From positions 124,001-188,000 of the forward strand of contig CAWGVL010000065.1 in NCBI GenBank assembly GCA_963825845.1: DNA of 64,000 nucleotides, in the 5' to 3' direction. Under the pieces are notes generated by a model. The model had not been told where the DNA came from and made no database searches. It was given only the letters and a program-made list of their open reading frames with translations. Shown here in pieces: positions 1-7,325 of this stretch. A program made the position numbers and the translations under genes. Each line of letters begins with the position of its first letter. Position 1 is the stretch's first letter. Origin of the DNA: DASQDN01 sp963825845 (lineage in GTDB: Bacteria; Acidobacteriota; Terriglobia; Bryobacterales; Bryobacteraceae).

Positions 1-49
1 TCAACTCCAGGCAATCTCCATCATTTGCAAGAAGGACTACTGACCGGCT

Positions 50-379
50 ATGAATCCATATACGTTCGTTGCGGATGTGCTCACGGAGACCGAGATCCCG
101 GAGAAAGGCATGGTGAGCCATACCGTTGTCAACGATGACAACCTGAAGATCATCCTCTTCCGGTTTGCGCCCGGCCATGAATTGGCGGCACACACGGCGC
201 CCATGCCGGCCACCATTTACTTCGTGAAAGGGGACGCGGCGTTAACACTGGGATCGGAGACGCGCGATGTGAAAGAGGGCGCATTGATCCACATGCAGCC
301 CAAGCTAACCCACGCGATCGTGGCAAAGACACCGGTGACGATGTTGCTATACATGTTGAAGTCCGCACGCGAGAAGTAG
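50..379 (+). CDS. Small cupin-domain protein
   Basis: A 109-residue single-domain cupin, the usual size for a one-barrel member. The central part matches the cupin pattern: a glycine-led turn with histidines (residues about 43-52, PGHELAAHT), a hydrophobic strand ending in a VKGDA turn, then an EGALIHMQPKLTHAI segment supplying the late histidine. Such proteins bind a metal and act as small oxygenases, isomerases or sugar/ligand sensors; the substrate here cannot be read. A GAAGGA stretch lies about 14 bases before the ATG, rather far for a ribosome site. It is convergent with the following SDR gene, only 3 bases apart. Family call is firm, function open. Confidence 0.85.
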   Translation: MNPYTFVADVLTETEIPEKGMVSHTVVNDDNLKIILFRFAPGHELAAHTAPMPATIYFVKGDAALTLGSETRDVKEGALIHMQPKLTHAIVAKTPVTMLLYMLKSAREK

Positions 380-382
380 CGG

Positions 383-1408
383 TCACCGAACTTCGTTGTT
401 GCGTGCGGCCGCCCGCTCACTCATTGCCGTCAACATGCTTGGAGAAACGGCAGACGTACTGTCTTTTCCTTTTGCGACTCGCTGGCCGATTCCTCCCGGG
501 CCGGGAAGCACTCGATTTGCTGCAGCGAGCAGCCGTCCGGTGAACTCTGGAAAGAGAGCATCCGCAGCCGCCGCGATGCGTGCCGGGGCAGTTAGCGTAA
601 TCTCGACTTCTCCGCTCTTCATGGCATCGATAATCTGACGGGCGGCCCGGTCGGCGTCCATGGAAGCAATCGGCAGTGAATCGGAGATGCTGAACCACGC
701 GTACTCGAGCTGGTTCTTGCCCTTGAACTCGGCATTGCGGGGGCTCCCAGTCCTCATGAGGCCCGGCACGACCGTCGTCACAACGATGCCGTCCTTCATC
801 ACCTCGCTGCGAAGCCCTCGTGAGAAGCCCACGAACGCGAACTTGCTTGCTGAATACGGAAGCAGGTGCGGAACTGCGATTTTTCCTCCGATAGAAGTAA
901 TGTTCACGATCCTGCCGCTGCGCCTGCGACGCATACCGGGCAACACTGACAGCGATGTGTACACGCCGGACCAGAAGTTCGAGTCCATAGCGTTGTAGAA
1001 GTCTTCGATCGTCATCTCCTCCAACGGCCCAACGGATATGATGCCCGCCGTGTTGATCAGGATATCGATCGCGCCGAAGTGGGCCTCAACGCGCGCAACC
1101 ATCATTTGTACTTCATCGCGATTGCGCAGGTCACATGGTATTGCGAAGACATCGGCGCCTCTTGTCTGAAGATCATATCGAGCGTCCGCGAGTTCCTGTT
1201 CATCGCGGGCGCAAATCGCGATACGCGCGCCCTCATCCGCAAGATGCCTCGCGAGCACGAGGCCAAGGCCTCTTGATCCACCCGTAACCAGTGCGACTTT
1301 GCCGCGCAATCTCGATTCGCGAACAGATTGAGATCGTGCGAACATCAAAAGGCCTGCGCCTGCCGCGGACCACAAAAGAGCTTTCGATACACCCGAGGAG
1401 TTGCGCAT
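383..1408 (-). CDS. SDR family oxidoreductase, membrane-anchored
   Basis: A 341-residue short-chain dehydrogenase/reductase. The N-terminus (residues about 8-25) is a hydrophobic stretch that could be a single membrane anchor. The Rossmann motif TGGSRGLG follows at about residue 42, a DLRN cofactor-binding acidic turn at about 92, NTAG at about 118, the catalytic serine in ITSIGG and the YSASK active-site pair near residue 182. The tail after about residue 260 extends beyond a plain SDR and contains no motif I know. It would reduce or oxidise a carbonyl/alcohol with NAD(P)H; the substrate is unknown. No obvious operon partner. Confidence 0.9.
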   Translation of the reverse strand: MRNSSGVSKALLWSAAGAGLLMFARSQSVRESRLRGKVALVTGGSRGLGLVLARHLADEGARIAICARDEQELADARYDLQTRGADVFAIPCDLRNRDEVQMMVARVEAHFGAIDILINTAGIISVGPLEEMTIEDFYNAMDSNFWSGVYTSLSVLPGMRRRRSGRIVNITSIGGKIAVPHLLPYSASKFAFVGFSRGLRSEVMKDGIVVTTVVPGLMRTGSPRNAEFKGKNQLEYAWFSISDSLPIASMDADRAARQIIDAMKSGEVEITLTAPARIAAAADALFPEFTGRLLAAANRVLPGPGGIGQRVAKGKDSTSAVSPSMLTAMSERAAARNNEVR

Positions 1409-1562
1409 GGGATACCCTCCACTGCATCGTTAGACCGCGCCACGCGCCGAATGATTACAGCTTTCAAGGGCCCTCCGTCCAGCCGTTTTTAGTCTTATAT
1501 GCGAAGGAAAAGAGAAAGGGCTTCCCATGCAAACAAAATTGCGCTATTCTGTTTCAAACATT

Positions 1563-1757
1563 ATGGCCACTAAAAAGCAAGGTGCCACAAAGAAAGCCGC
1601 CGCAAAGAAATCGGCCGTGAAGAAGACGGCCGCGAAGAAGACTGCAGCGAAGAAGGTCGCCAAGAAGGCGCCCGCAAAGAAGACGGCCGTTAAAAAGGCG
1701 ACCGTCAAGAAGAGCGCTGCGAAGGCGACGAAGAAAGCTCCTGCGAAGCGCGCCTAG
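1563..1757 (+). CDS. Lysine/alanine-rich histone H1-like protein
   Basis: About 64 residues, almost entirely lysine, alanine, threonine and valine in repeats of the AAKK / AVKK type, without any hydrophobic core. Such tails resemble the C-terminal domain of eukaryotic histone H1 and bacterial HU/Hc1-like tails, which bind and compact DNA without sequence preference. I chose the ATG at 1563 because the protein then opens with MATKK like its relatives; an in-frame ATG at 1527, preceded by AAAGGG, would add 12 residues. The gene stands alone with convergent rhomboid downstream. Nucleoid binding is inferred from composition only. Confidence 0.75.
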   Translation: MATKKQGATKKAAAKKSAVKKTAAKKTAAKKVAKKAPAKKTAVKKATVKKSAAKATKKAPAKRA

Positions 1758-1789
1758 CGTTCGGTCGCACAAGCAGGCTCACCGCTCGT

Positions 1790-1908
1790 CGAAGGGTTTG
1801 CGGAATCCTCCACGACCGTAAGGTCGTGCCTGATGAAGATTCGCAGGCCCGCGCGTGCCTTGCCGTAGGCATTTCCTGCGGGACCGAATCCGTTCGCGGA
1901 TCGGCTCC
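1790..1908. other. Hairpin-rich intergenic element
   Basis: Between the H1-like gene and the rhomboid gene I see three good hairpins in a row. The first is 1811-1828, a perfect 7-bp stem with a GTAA (GNRA) loop. The second is TGCCT/AGGCA (1856-1860, 1867-1871) nested in CGCAGG/CCTGCG (1842-1847, 1875-1880). The third, 1884-1904, is an 8-bp stem with one bulged A and a TTCG loop. No T-run follows on either strand, so it is not a classical terminator. It may be a structured RNA, a rho-dependent end region, or a repeat element. The rhomboid frame also stays open for 53 codons past its stop across this region, so a coding origin is not excluded. Confidence 0.45.
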
Positions 1909-1915
1909 TGTATGT

Positions 1916-2740
1916 CTAGGCGAAGGCGTAGCGGAGCATCAGCATAAAGCTGATTGCGGTGAGCGCGACGCACAGGCCCGCAAGGATGCGCCACATCGTA
2001 TCGGTCCCACGACCGGACGTGCGTGGTGTATCCATAAGCCAGGCGATGGCGAATCCTCCAGCGAGCCCGCCTAGGTGGGCAGCGGTGTCTATATTGAAGA
2101 TCGGCAACAGGCCGATCACAACCATATAGATCACCCACTGGGTGTACTGCGCCTTGATGGCAGCGCCCATTGCCGTGTTGGATCGCATCCCCGCCGCGAT
2201 CATCGCGCCGATGAGTCCGAAGAGCGCCGCTGACGCTCCAACGCTCAGGTGTGGGCTGAAGTACGTGCTCGCGAGGAAGCCGACGACGGTTGAGACGAAG
2301 TACAGCACGAGGTATCGTGCCGTGCCATAGGTTTCTTCTACCTGTGCGCCGACGCTGAACAGGACCCACGAATTCATAAAGATGTGAATCAGGCCACCGT
2401 GCAGGAATCCGGCGGTGACCAGACGCCACCACTGTCCCGCGGCAATCGCCGGAACAAACTTGGCTCCAAACGCGACCAGTACGCGTCCGTCGACGTCCAT
2501 AATGGCGCTGTCCGCGCCGTGGTTCATGCTGACGACGACAGTCGCGGCGAAGAGTCCCAAGTTAATCAGCAGAATGACAAACGTGGTGAATCCCGCGTGC
2601 GGAATGAATCCGGCGATCAGTTCAGAAGATTCTCGCCTTACAGGCCGCCTCGTTCCGAGCTTCACTTCACAGTAAGGACACACCCGGTCGTCTGCGCTAA
2701 TGAAGGCCCGGCAGTTGGGGCACATGCGGCGTTTATCCAC
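1916..2740 (-). CDS. Rhomboid family intramembrane serine protease with zinc ribbon
   Basis: A 274-residue polytopic membrane protein. It begins with a short zinc-ribbon-like segment with two CPxC knuckles (CPNC at residue 8, CPYC at residue 21), then a first membrane helix near residues 50-70 and a rhomboid core. The catalytic serine is in GASAALFG (about residue 170) and the catalytic histidine in AAHLGGLAGG (about residue 223); the conserved FMNSW loop is at about 142. Rhomboids cleave membrane-spanning substrates within the bilayer. The gene is divergent from the aldolase gene. The substrate is unknown, and the zinc ribbon may serve in recognition. Confidence 0.93.
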   Translation of the reverse strand: MDKRRMCPNCRAFISADDRVCPYCEVKLGTRRPVRRESSELIAGFIPHAGFTTFVILLINLGLFAATVVVSMNHGADSAIMDVDGRVLVAFGAKFVPAIAAGQWWRLVTAGFLHGGLIHIFMNSWVLFSVGAQVEETYGTARYLVLYFVSTVVGFLASTYFSPHLSVGASAALFGLIGAMIAAGMRSNTAMGAAIKAQYTQWVIYMVVIGLLPIFNIDTAAHLGGLAGGFAIAWLMDTPRTSGRGTDTMWRILAGLCVALTAISFMLMLRYAFA

Positions 2741-2801
2741 GCACTCATTCTACAAGCGGGTTTGTTCGCGCCTCCTCTGATAAAATCGAGGCTTCCGTTC
2801 T

Positions 2802-3587
2802 GTGCAAGATATGTTGTCTAGAGATAAGGATCCGCGCCAGCAAATCGTAGAAATCGGCCGTCTGGCTTACCAGAAGGGCTGGGTCGCCGCAAACGACGGC
2901 AACATCAGTGTCCGGCTGGCCGCCGACCGCATTCTCGCTACCCCCACGGGGGTTAGCAAGGGCATGATGGAGCCCGAAGACCTGATCATTTGCGATCTGG
3001 ACGGCAAGAAGATCGAAGGCGAGCGGGATTGTACGAGCGAGATCATGATGCATACGACGATCTATCGCATGCGTCCCGACGTAAAGGCTGTCGTCCACGC
3101 CCATCCGCCTGTCGCCACGGGTTTCGCTGTGGCGGGCCGACCCCTCAATCTGGCGCTTCTGCCCGAAGTGATCATTTTGCTCGGATGCATTCCCCTGGCC
3201 GATTACGGCTTGCCCGGCACGCCGGAGCTCAGTGAAGCACTTAGGCCATTCATTCCTACGTACGATGCTCTGCTGATGGCCAATCACGGCGCAGTCTGTT
3301 ATGCCGACGAATTGATGAAGGCGTTCTTCCGGATGGAGACCGTAGAACATTTCGCCCGCATCACCCTGGTGGCCGAACTGCTTGGCGGCCCGCGTGTCCT
3401 TCCCAGGCTTGAAGTGGAGAAACTCTTGGATTCCCGTGCGCGATATGGTGTCCAGTCGCGTGAGGGTGTGGAGCCCGGGTGTCCTCTCACCGCAGAAGAC
3501 ACGGCGACAGGAGAACACCGCGTTACGCTGACGCGGGCGGAAGTCCTTGGCATTGTCGAAGACGCGATCGCGCGCCTTACGCGCTAG
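2802..3587 (+). CDS. Class II aldolase/adducin family protein
   Basis: A 261-residue member of the class II aldolase/adducin family, the size expected for L-fuculose-phosphate or L-ribulose-5-phosphate type enzymes. The zinc-binding HAHPP motif is at about residue 102, with further histidines in ANHGA (about 160) and VEHFA (about 182). The N-terminal NDGNISVRL and TPTGVSKG segments form the phosphate-binding part. These enzymes do retro-aldol cleavage or epimerisation of sugar phosphates using Zn2+. Translation may begin at GTG 2802 or ATG 2811. A tRNA-Ser follows 33 bases after the stop. The exact sugar substrate is not readable. Confidence 0.9.
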   Translation: MQDMLSRDKDPRQQIVEIGRLAYQKGWVAANDGNISVRLAADRILATPTGVSKGMMEPEDLIICDLDGKKIEGERDCTSEIMMHTTIYRMRPDVKAVVHAHPPVATGFAVAGRPLNLALLPEVIILLGCIPLADYGLPGTPELSEALRPFIPTYDALLMANHGAVCYADELMKAFFRMETVEHFARITLVAELLGGPRVLPRLEVEKLLDSRARYGVQSREGVEPGCPLTAEDTATGEHRVTLTRAEVLGIVEDAIARLTR

Positions 3588-3620
3588 CGGTCAGATTCCG
3601 CTTGCTACAATCAGATTGCC

Positions 3621-3710
3621 GGAAAGGTGGCCGAGCGGTTTAAGGCAGCGGTCTTGAAAACCGCCGACGGGGTAACTCGTCCGTGGGTTCGAATCCCACC
3701 CTTTCCGCCA
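3621..3710 (+). tRNA. tRNA-Ser (UGA)
   Basis: A 90-base tRNA of the long-variable-arm class. The 7-bp acceptor stem GGAAAGG/CCTTTCC is perfect, the anticodon loop reads CTTGAAA (anticodon TGA) on a GCGGT/ACCGC stem, the T-loop is GGGTTCGAATCCC, and the CCA end is encoded at 3708-3710. It decodes UCA and related serine codons. Confidence 0.97.
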
Positions 3711-3714
3711 GTCT

Positions 3715-4416
3715 TCACAACTCCAGTCGCGCTTGGTAGACCATCGACTTCAATCTGAACCCGTGCTCGATGTAAATCGTCCCTGCCGACGCAGTCAGTG
3801 TGATCGACCCATCGGCGGGCTGAACATTGGCGAACCTCGGAAAGCGCATGGTGGCCATCAGATGCATACCGTGGGCGGGTACGACAACCGACGTCGGCCC
3901 GACCGGCGGTCTTCCAGGAATCGATATCGCCGAGGAGGTCAGGGCATCTTCCAACTCCTGCGACCCTTTCTTAAACAATATCGTCGGGAAGCCTGCCAAC
4001 TCTAGCACGTACTCGGTCGGTTCGCTCGAGAGGCGTTGGATCGCCTCCGGGCTGTGGAGCCCTCCCCTTCCAAAGTCCTGAATCGCATATGCCTGGCGTA
4101 TGGGAAGAGCGCTGGCCCAGCGCGCCGTAAGGTAGATTTCCGTTCGGGCTCCCGAACCGCGAGATACTTCTGGCTTTCGTGACCTCACGCTATCGGGTCG
4201 GTTCGTTCCGGGGAAAAAACCGTGTGCAGGGGAGCCAGACGTTCCGCACGCTTGTAGATTGAAGCTGATAGTCAGCGGCTTTGCCCACGGTGAATCCGTC
4301 AGCATGCGATCCACGTAGTCGTCCGACCAGGCGGGGAACTGATCGTGTTCGCTTATGGATCGAGCGCGAGCTGCCGCTGCGCCAGCTATGGATAAACAAA
4401 AATGCCGCCGGTTCAC
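3715..4416 (-). CDS. Exported hypothetical protein
   Basis: A 233-residue protein that I do not recognise as a named family. It begins MNRRHFCLSIAGAAAARA, a short twin-arginine-like leader, and carries a DDYVDRMLTDSPWAKP segment of a kind I associate with acidobacterial exported proteins. The rest is predicted mixed strand with no catalytic motif I can name. It is the last gene of a minus-strand run (NHL propeller, DUF1080, TIM barrel, this gene), 64 bases after the TIM-barrel stop. It is probably periplasmic; its role in that group is unknown. Confidence 0.7.
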   Translation of the reverse strand: MNRRHFCLSIAGAAAARARSISEHDQFPAWSDDYVDRMLTDSPWAKPLTISFNLQACGTSGSPAHGFFPGTNRPDSVRSRKPEVSRGSGARTEIYLTARWASALPIRQAYAIQDFGRGGLHSPEAIQRLSSEPTEYVLELAGFPTILFKKGSQELEDALTSSAISIPGRPPVGPTSVVVPAHGMHLMATMRFPRFANVQPADGSITLTASAGTIYIEHGFRLKSMVYQARLEL

Positions 4417-4480
4417 TTCGTCCAGGACGTATGAAAAAGCGGGTGGGATACAGCGAGATAGCGAACGCCGGTTAGACCCG

Positions 4481-5356
4481 CTAGGTCTTGGATTTTGCCA
4501 CCAACTGGTTCAGTTCTCGCGTATATCGTGGCACCGCGACTCGCGCGTCTTCATTCTCTTCGTATTCAAGTGCGAAATAGCCTTTATATCCTGACGAAGC
4601 GAAGAGGCGAACGATGCGGTCCCAATCTGCTTTCACAGATTGGCCATCTTCGCTAGCCCGGATGTGCGTCTTAAATTGGGCATTCACCGCGTAAGGTAAG
4701 CACATCTCGATCTGCTTGTACGCATTCTTACTGAAGTTGCCGGTATCGAGGTTGATGCCGACCCACGGTGAGTTCACCGCCTTCACGATCTTGATGATCG
4801 TTTCGGCCCGGTCCGTGATGCCACCATGATTCTCGAGTCCGAGAATAATTCCCTTGGACCCGGCGTACTCTGACCCGACTTTGAGAATATCAGCGACCCA
4901 CTGCGCTGCCTGATCCTCGCTGGTCCCGGCCGGCACTTTGCCGCCAAACACACGGATATGGCCCGCTCCGAGTTTCTCCGCCACATCAACCCACTTCCGG
5001 AGGCCCGCAATCTCTTTGTCGCGCTCCGCTCCCGCAGGTTTCGTCATCTCCGTGCGGACGGAGATGCTATAGATTTCAACGGCATTCTTGTACGCGAGAC
5101 GGCGCAAAGGCAGAAGCGTGCCATCCGAAGTGTCTGGGAGCCAGTAAACCGTCATGTCGACCCCGTCGACATCGAGATCGACGGCGAGTCGAATCACGTC
5201 GTCATACGACATCCTCTTCGATTCGAGATCTTTTCGAAAGGAATAAGCGCAAAGCGCCGTCCGCAGACGCGACTTTGAGGGAGAGGATGTCTGGGCTGGA
5301 GCGAGGCTAGCCATCGCTCCAGCGGCTGCGACTTGAAGCAGGTTGCGGCGAAGCAC
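4481..5356 (-). CDS. Exported sugar isomerase/epimerase-like TIM barrel
   Basis: A 291-residue xylose-isomerase-like TIM barrel (AP endonuclease 2 superfamily). The start MLRRNLLQVAAAGAMASLAPAQ looks like an RR-type export leader, which is odd for a fold usually found in the cytosol. Metal-binding residues typical of the family are visible: Glu in LGLENHGG (about residue 172), Asp in INLDTGN (about 200), His in KTHIRA (about 229) and Glu in ALEYEEN (about 266). The family isomerises or epimerises sugars, inositols and 3-keto sugars. It sits 24 bases after the DUF1080 gene, suggesting both act on the same glycoside. Substrate inferred only. Confidence 0.88.
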   Translation of the reverse strand: MLRRNLLQVAAAGAMASLAPAQTSSPSKSRLRTALCAYSFRKDLESKRMSYDDVIRLAVDLDVDGVDMTVYWLPDTSDGTLLPLRRLAYKNAVEIYSISVRTEMTKPAGAERDKEIAGLRKWVDVAEKLGAGHIRVFGGKVPAGTSEDQAAQWVADILKVGSEYAGSKGIILGLENHGGITDRAETIIKIVKAVNSPWVGINLDTGNFSKNAYKQIEMCLPYAVNAQFKTHIRASEDGQSVKADWDRIVRLFASSGYKGYFALEYEENEDARVAVPRYTRELNQLVAKSKT

Positions 5357-5380
5357 GAAGTCTATTCTACGCGTTTCAAC

Positions 5381-6001
5381 TTAAAGTCGCTTGATCTGAA
5401 TGTTACGAAACTCGACGTGCGAGCCGTGCCCCAGGAAGCCAACCCGGCCGCTCTTTCGCTGCAGGCCGGGATGCTTCTTGAGGATTGCGGGATCGCTAAC
5501 TGTGCTGAGATCGGCGTCCGTAATGACCTTTCCGTTCAGCTTTACCTGAATATTGGGTCCGTTCGCGGTGATCTCTTCCACATTCCATTCACCAACCGGC
5601 TTCAGCGCCTCTCCCGACGCGGGAATGACGTCGTACACGGATCCATGACGTTGCGCCGGCTTCAGCCAGCCTTTGTACTTCTCGTTTCCATGATCGAGAA
5701 TCTGGATCTCCATCCCGGAGTAGGCGATATCGCCCGCCAACGGAGCTCGGATTCCGACGCCGTTGTTTCCGCCGGGTGTCAGCTTGAATTCGAACCGGAA
5801 GATGAAGTTATCGAATTCTTCTTCCGTCAATAAGTTGCCGCCACCCTCTTCCGGGCAGACGAGCACGCCGTTCTGCACGACGTAACCCGGTCCTTTCTTG
5901 TTGAGGAGCGTCCAGCCGCTGAGATCCTTGCCATTGAACAGAGGCTTGAATCCAGGGTCTGTAGCAAAGAAAAGAAAACCAGCGAGTATTGCGAGCTTCA
6001 T
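5381..6001 (-). CDS. DUF1080 / 3-keto-disaccharide hydrolase family protein
   Basis: About 206 residues with a signal peptide (MKLAILAGFLFFATDPGF) followed by a concanavalin-like jelly roll typical of DUF1080: KPLFNGKDLSGW near the start, GNNGVGIRAP in the middle, and a C-terminal VEFRNIQIKRL strand. Characterised members hydrolyse 3-keto-glycosides. The start at 6001 overlaps the stop of the upstream propeller gene in an ATGA (5998-6001), which points to translational coupling and decides the start over a more distant upstream one. Together with the exported TIM barrel downstream it suggests extracytoplasmic handling of oxidised sugars. The family is clear, the substrate inferred. Confidence 0.9.
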   Translation of the reverse strand: MKLAILAGFLFFATDPGFKPLFNGKDLSGWTLLNKKGPGYVVQNGVLVCPEEGGGNLLTEEEFDNFIFRFEFKLTPGGNNGVGIRAPLAGDIAYSGMEIQILDHGNEKYKGWLKPAQRHGSVYDVIPASGEALKPVGEWNVEEITANGPNIQVKLNGKVITDADLSTVSDPAILKKHPGLQRKSGRVGFLGHGSHVEFRNIQIKRL

Positions 6002-7026
6002 ACTTTCCGCAGCTTTGTTACTCGTCCGACCTCTACCCATTCGACAACGAAAATGTTGCCGGCATGGTCAAAACATGCGCCGTGGGGGCAGATGAATTTG
6101 CCGGGTTCGAACGTGTCGCGCGTCTTTGTACGCAGTGCTCTGGCAGCCTTTGGATCTTCAGCAGCGCCGAGATGCGTGATTACGTTATTCTTCTCATCCA
6201 TCAGCGTCACCCGGGCATCCAGGTCGGGAATGACCACTTTGCCCTTGCGGATGTTGAAGTGGCACGGGGAACTGACACCTGAACTGAAACCGATATGCTT
6301 GCCGTCGAGCGTGAAGTGCTGCAATCGCTTGTTGGTGCGATCCGCGACAGTCAGGACGGGCTGTTTGCCGCGGTAATCGACTATGATGCCGTGCGGGCAT
6401 GACAATTGCCCCGGATCTTTCCCGAGTCCGCCGAAGGTTCGAATGTATTTGCCGTTCTTGTCGTACTGATTAACGTAGCTGGAACCGTAGCCGTCACCTA
6501 CGTACAGATCGCCGTTCGGCCCCAACGCCAGATTCGTGGGACTGTATTTCTTTTTTGCTCCATCCGGGCCGGGCTTATATGCCTCCGACTCATTCGGATA
6601 GCCGATGGTGAAGACCTCTTCGCCATTCAGGGTCGTTTTGACGACCAGCGCTCGCTTTGTGTCGCAAAGATATAGAAACTCATTTTTCCCTTCCTTTGCG
6701 ATGTGCAGGCCATGTGCGCCGCCTTGGAAGTCCTTGCCCCAGGACTTAACAAACTTTCCTTTGTCGTCGAAAACCACCATCGTGTCGTGGCTTTCGCTTG
6801 CGCCGTTCACCGTGTGATGCACATAGATCAGGCCGTGGGAATCTTCCACAACACCATGCGTGTTGCCGTACTTGATATTCGCGGGCAGTTCACCCCAATC
6901 GTGAAATGCCTCGTACCGATATGCTCCTTCACCCAAAATCGGGTTTTTGGATCCCGACTTATCACTCGCGCCCAAGATAATCGGCGCCGTAAGCGACGCC
7001 ACGAATCCACGTCGGGTTGTCTGCAT
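5998..7026 (-). CDS. NHL-repeat six-bladed beta-propeller protein, Tat-exported
   Basis: About 342 residues. It starts MQTTRRGFVASLTAPIIL, a clear twin-arginine leader, so it is folded before export. Repeated blades are seen in segments such as SPTNLALGPNGDLYVGDG and CPHGIIVDYRGKQPVLTVAD, and CPHG recurs near the C-terminus (CPHGACFDHAGNIFV), typical of NHL propellers related to peptidyl-alpha-hydroxyglycine lyase. The function is unproved: binding scaffold or lyase. It is the first gene of the operon, with its stop overlapping the DUF1080 start by 4 bases. A farther upstream start (7044) is possible but would bury the leader. Confidence 0.87.
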   Translation of the reverse strand: MQTTRRGFVASLTAPIILGASDKSGSKNPILGEGAYRYEAFHDWGELPANIKYGNTHGVVEDSHGLIYVHHTVNGASESHDTMVVFDDKGKFVKSWGKDFQGGAHGLHIAKEGKNEFLYLCDTKRALVVKTTLNGEEVFTIGYPNESEAYKPGPDGAKKKYSPTNLALGPNGDLYVGDGYGSSYVNQYDKNGKYIRTFGGLGKDPGQLSCPHGIIVDYRGKQPVLTVADRTNKRLQHFTLDGKHIGFSSGVSSPCHFNIRKGKVVIPDLDARVTLMDEKNNVITHLGAAEDPKAARALRTKTRDTFEPGKFICPHGACFDHAGNIFVVEWVEVGRVTKLRKV

Positions 7027-7105
7027 GATCGACAGTATACACAAACCCGGGCTGCAAAGGCGCGAATCTGCTGCTAACTAGTGGATTACTTGTCCGTCTT
7101 GCCTA

Positions 7106-7306
7106 ATGATGAAACCGAAACGATGGAAAGGAGCGCTGCTGGCGGGAGGATTGGTGGTGGCTTTGGGAATCTCGAATACCCGGCTGCCGGCGCGGACCTG
7201 TGTATTCATTCACGAATTCCACAAAACGTCCAAATCCGGGTCTCAGGTAAGCATATGGGAGCGCATCGTGTATAGCTTGATCGAGGCCAAACAACAAGCT
7301 ACGTAG
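7106..7306 (+). CDS. Possible small secreted or membrane protein
   Basis: A 66-residue reading frame beginning MMKPKRWKGALLAGGLVVAL, a positively charged then hydrophobic start that resembles a signal anchor. No known family is recognised. There is no good ribosome site before the ATG. Its last 16 codons lie inside a long inverted repeat (7257-7318), which either constrains the ending or argues that the region is an RNA element instead of a gene. Treat as tentative. Confidence 0.4.
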   Translation: MMKPKRWKGALLAGGLVVALGISNTRLPARTCVFIHEFHKTSKSGSQVSIWERIVYSLIEAKQQAT

Positions 7307-7318
7307 CGATGCGCTCCC
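7257..7318. repeat. Long two-segment inverted repeat (hairpin)
   Basis: GGGAGCGCATCG (7257-7268) pairs perfectly with CGATGCGCTCCC (7307-7318). Inside it TAGCTTG (7273-7279) pairs perfectly with CAAGCTA (7295-7301), leaving small internal loops and a 15-base apical loop. It lies between convergent genes (the small plus frame and the minus TPR-like gene) and has no T-run on the plus strand. It could end transcription in both directions, or be a small non-coding RNA or a miniature repeat element. Confidence 0.7.
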
Positions 7319-7325
7319 GATAGAT

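Noticed and set aside
1830..1836. CTGATGA, the core of hammerhead ribozymes, within the hairpin-rich region
   Set aside because: No GAAA core or cleavage-site stem is found at the right distance, so the match is by chance.
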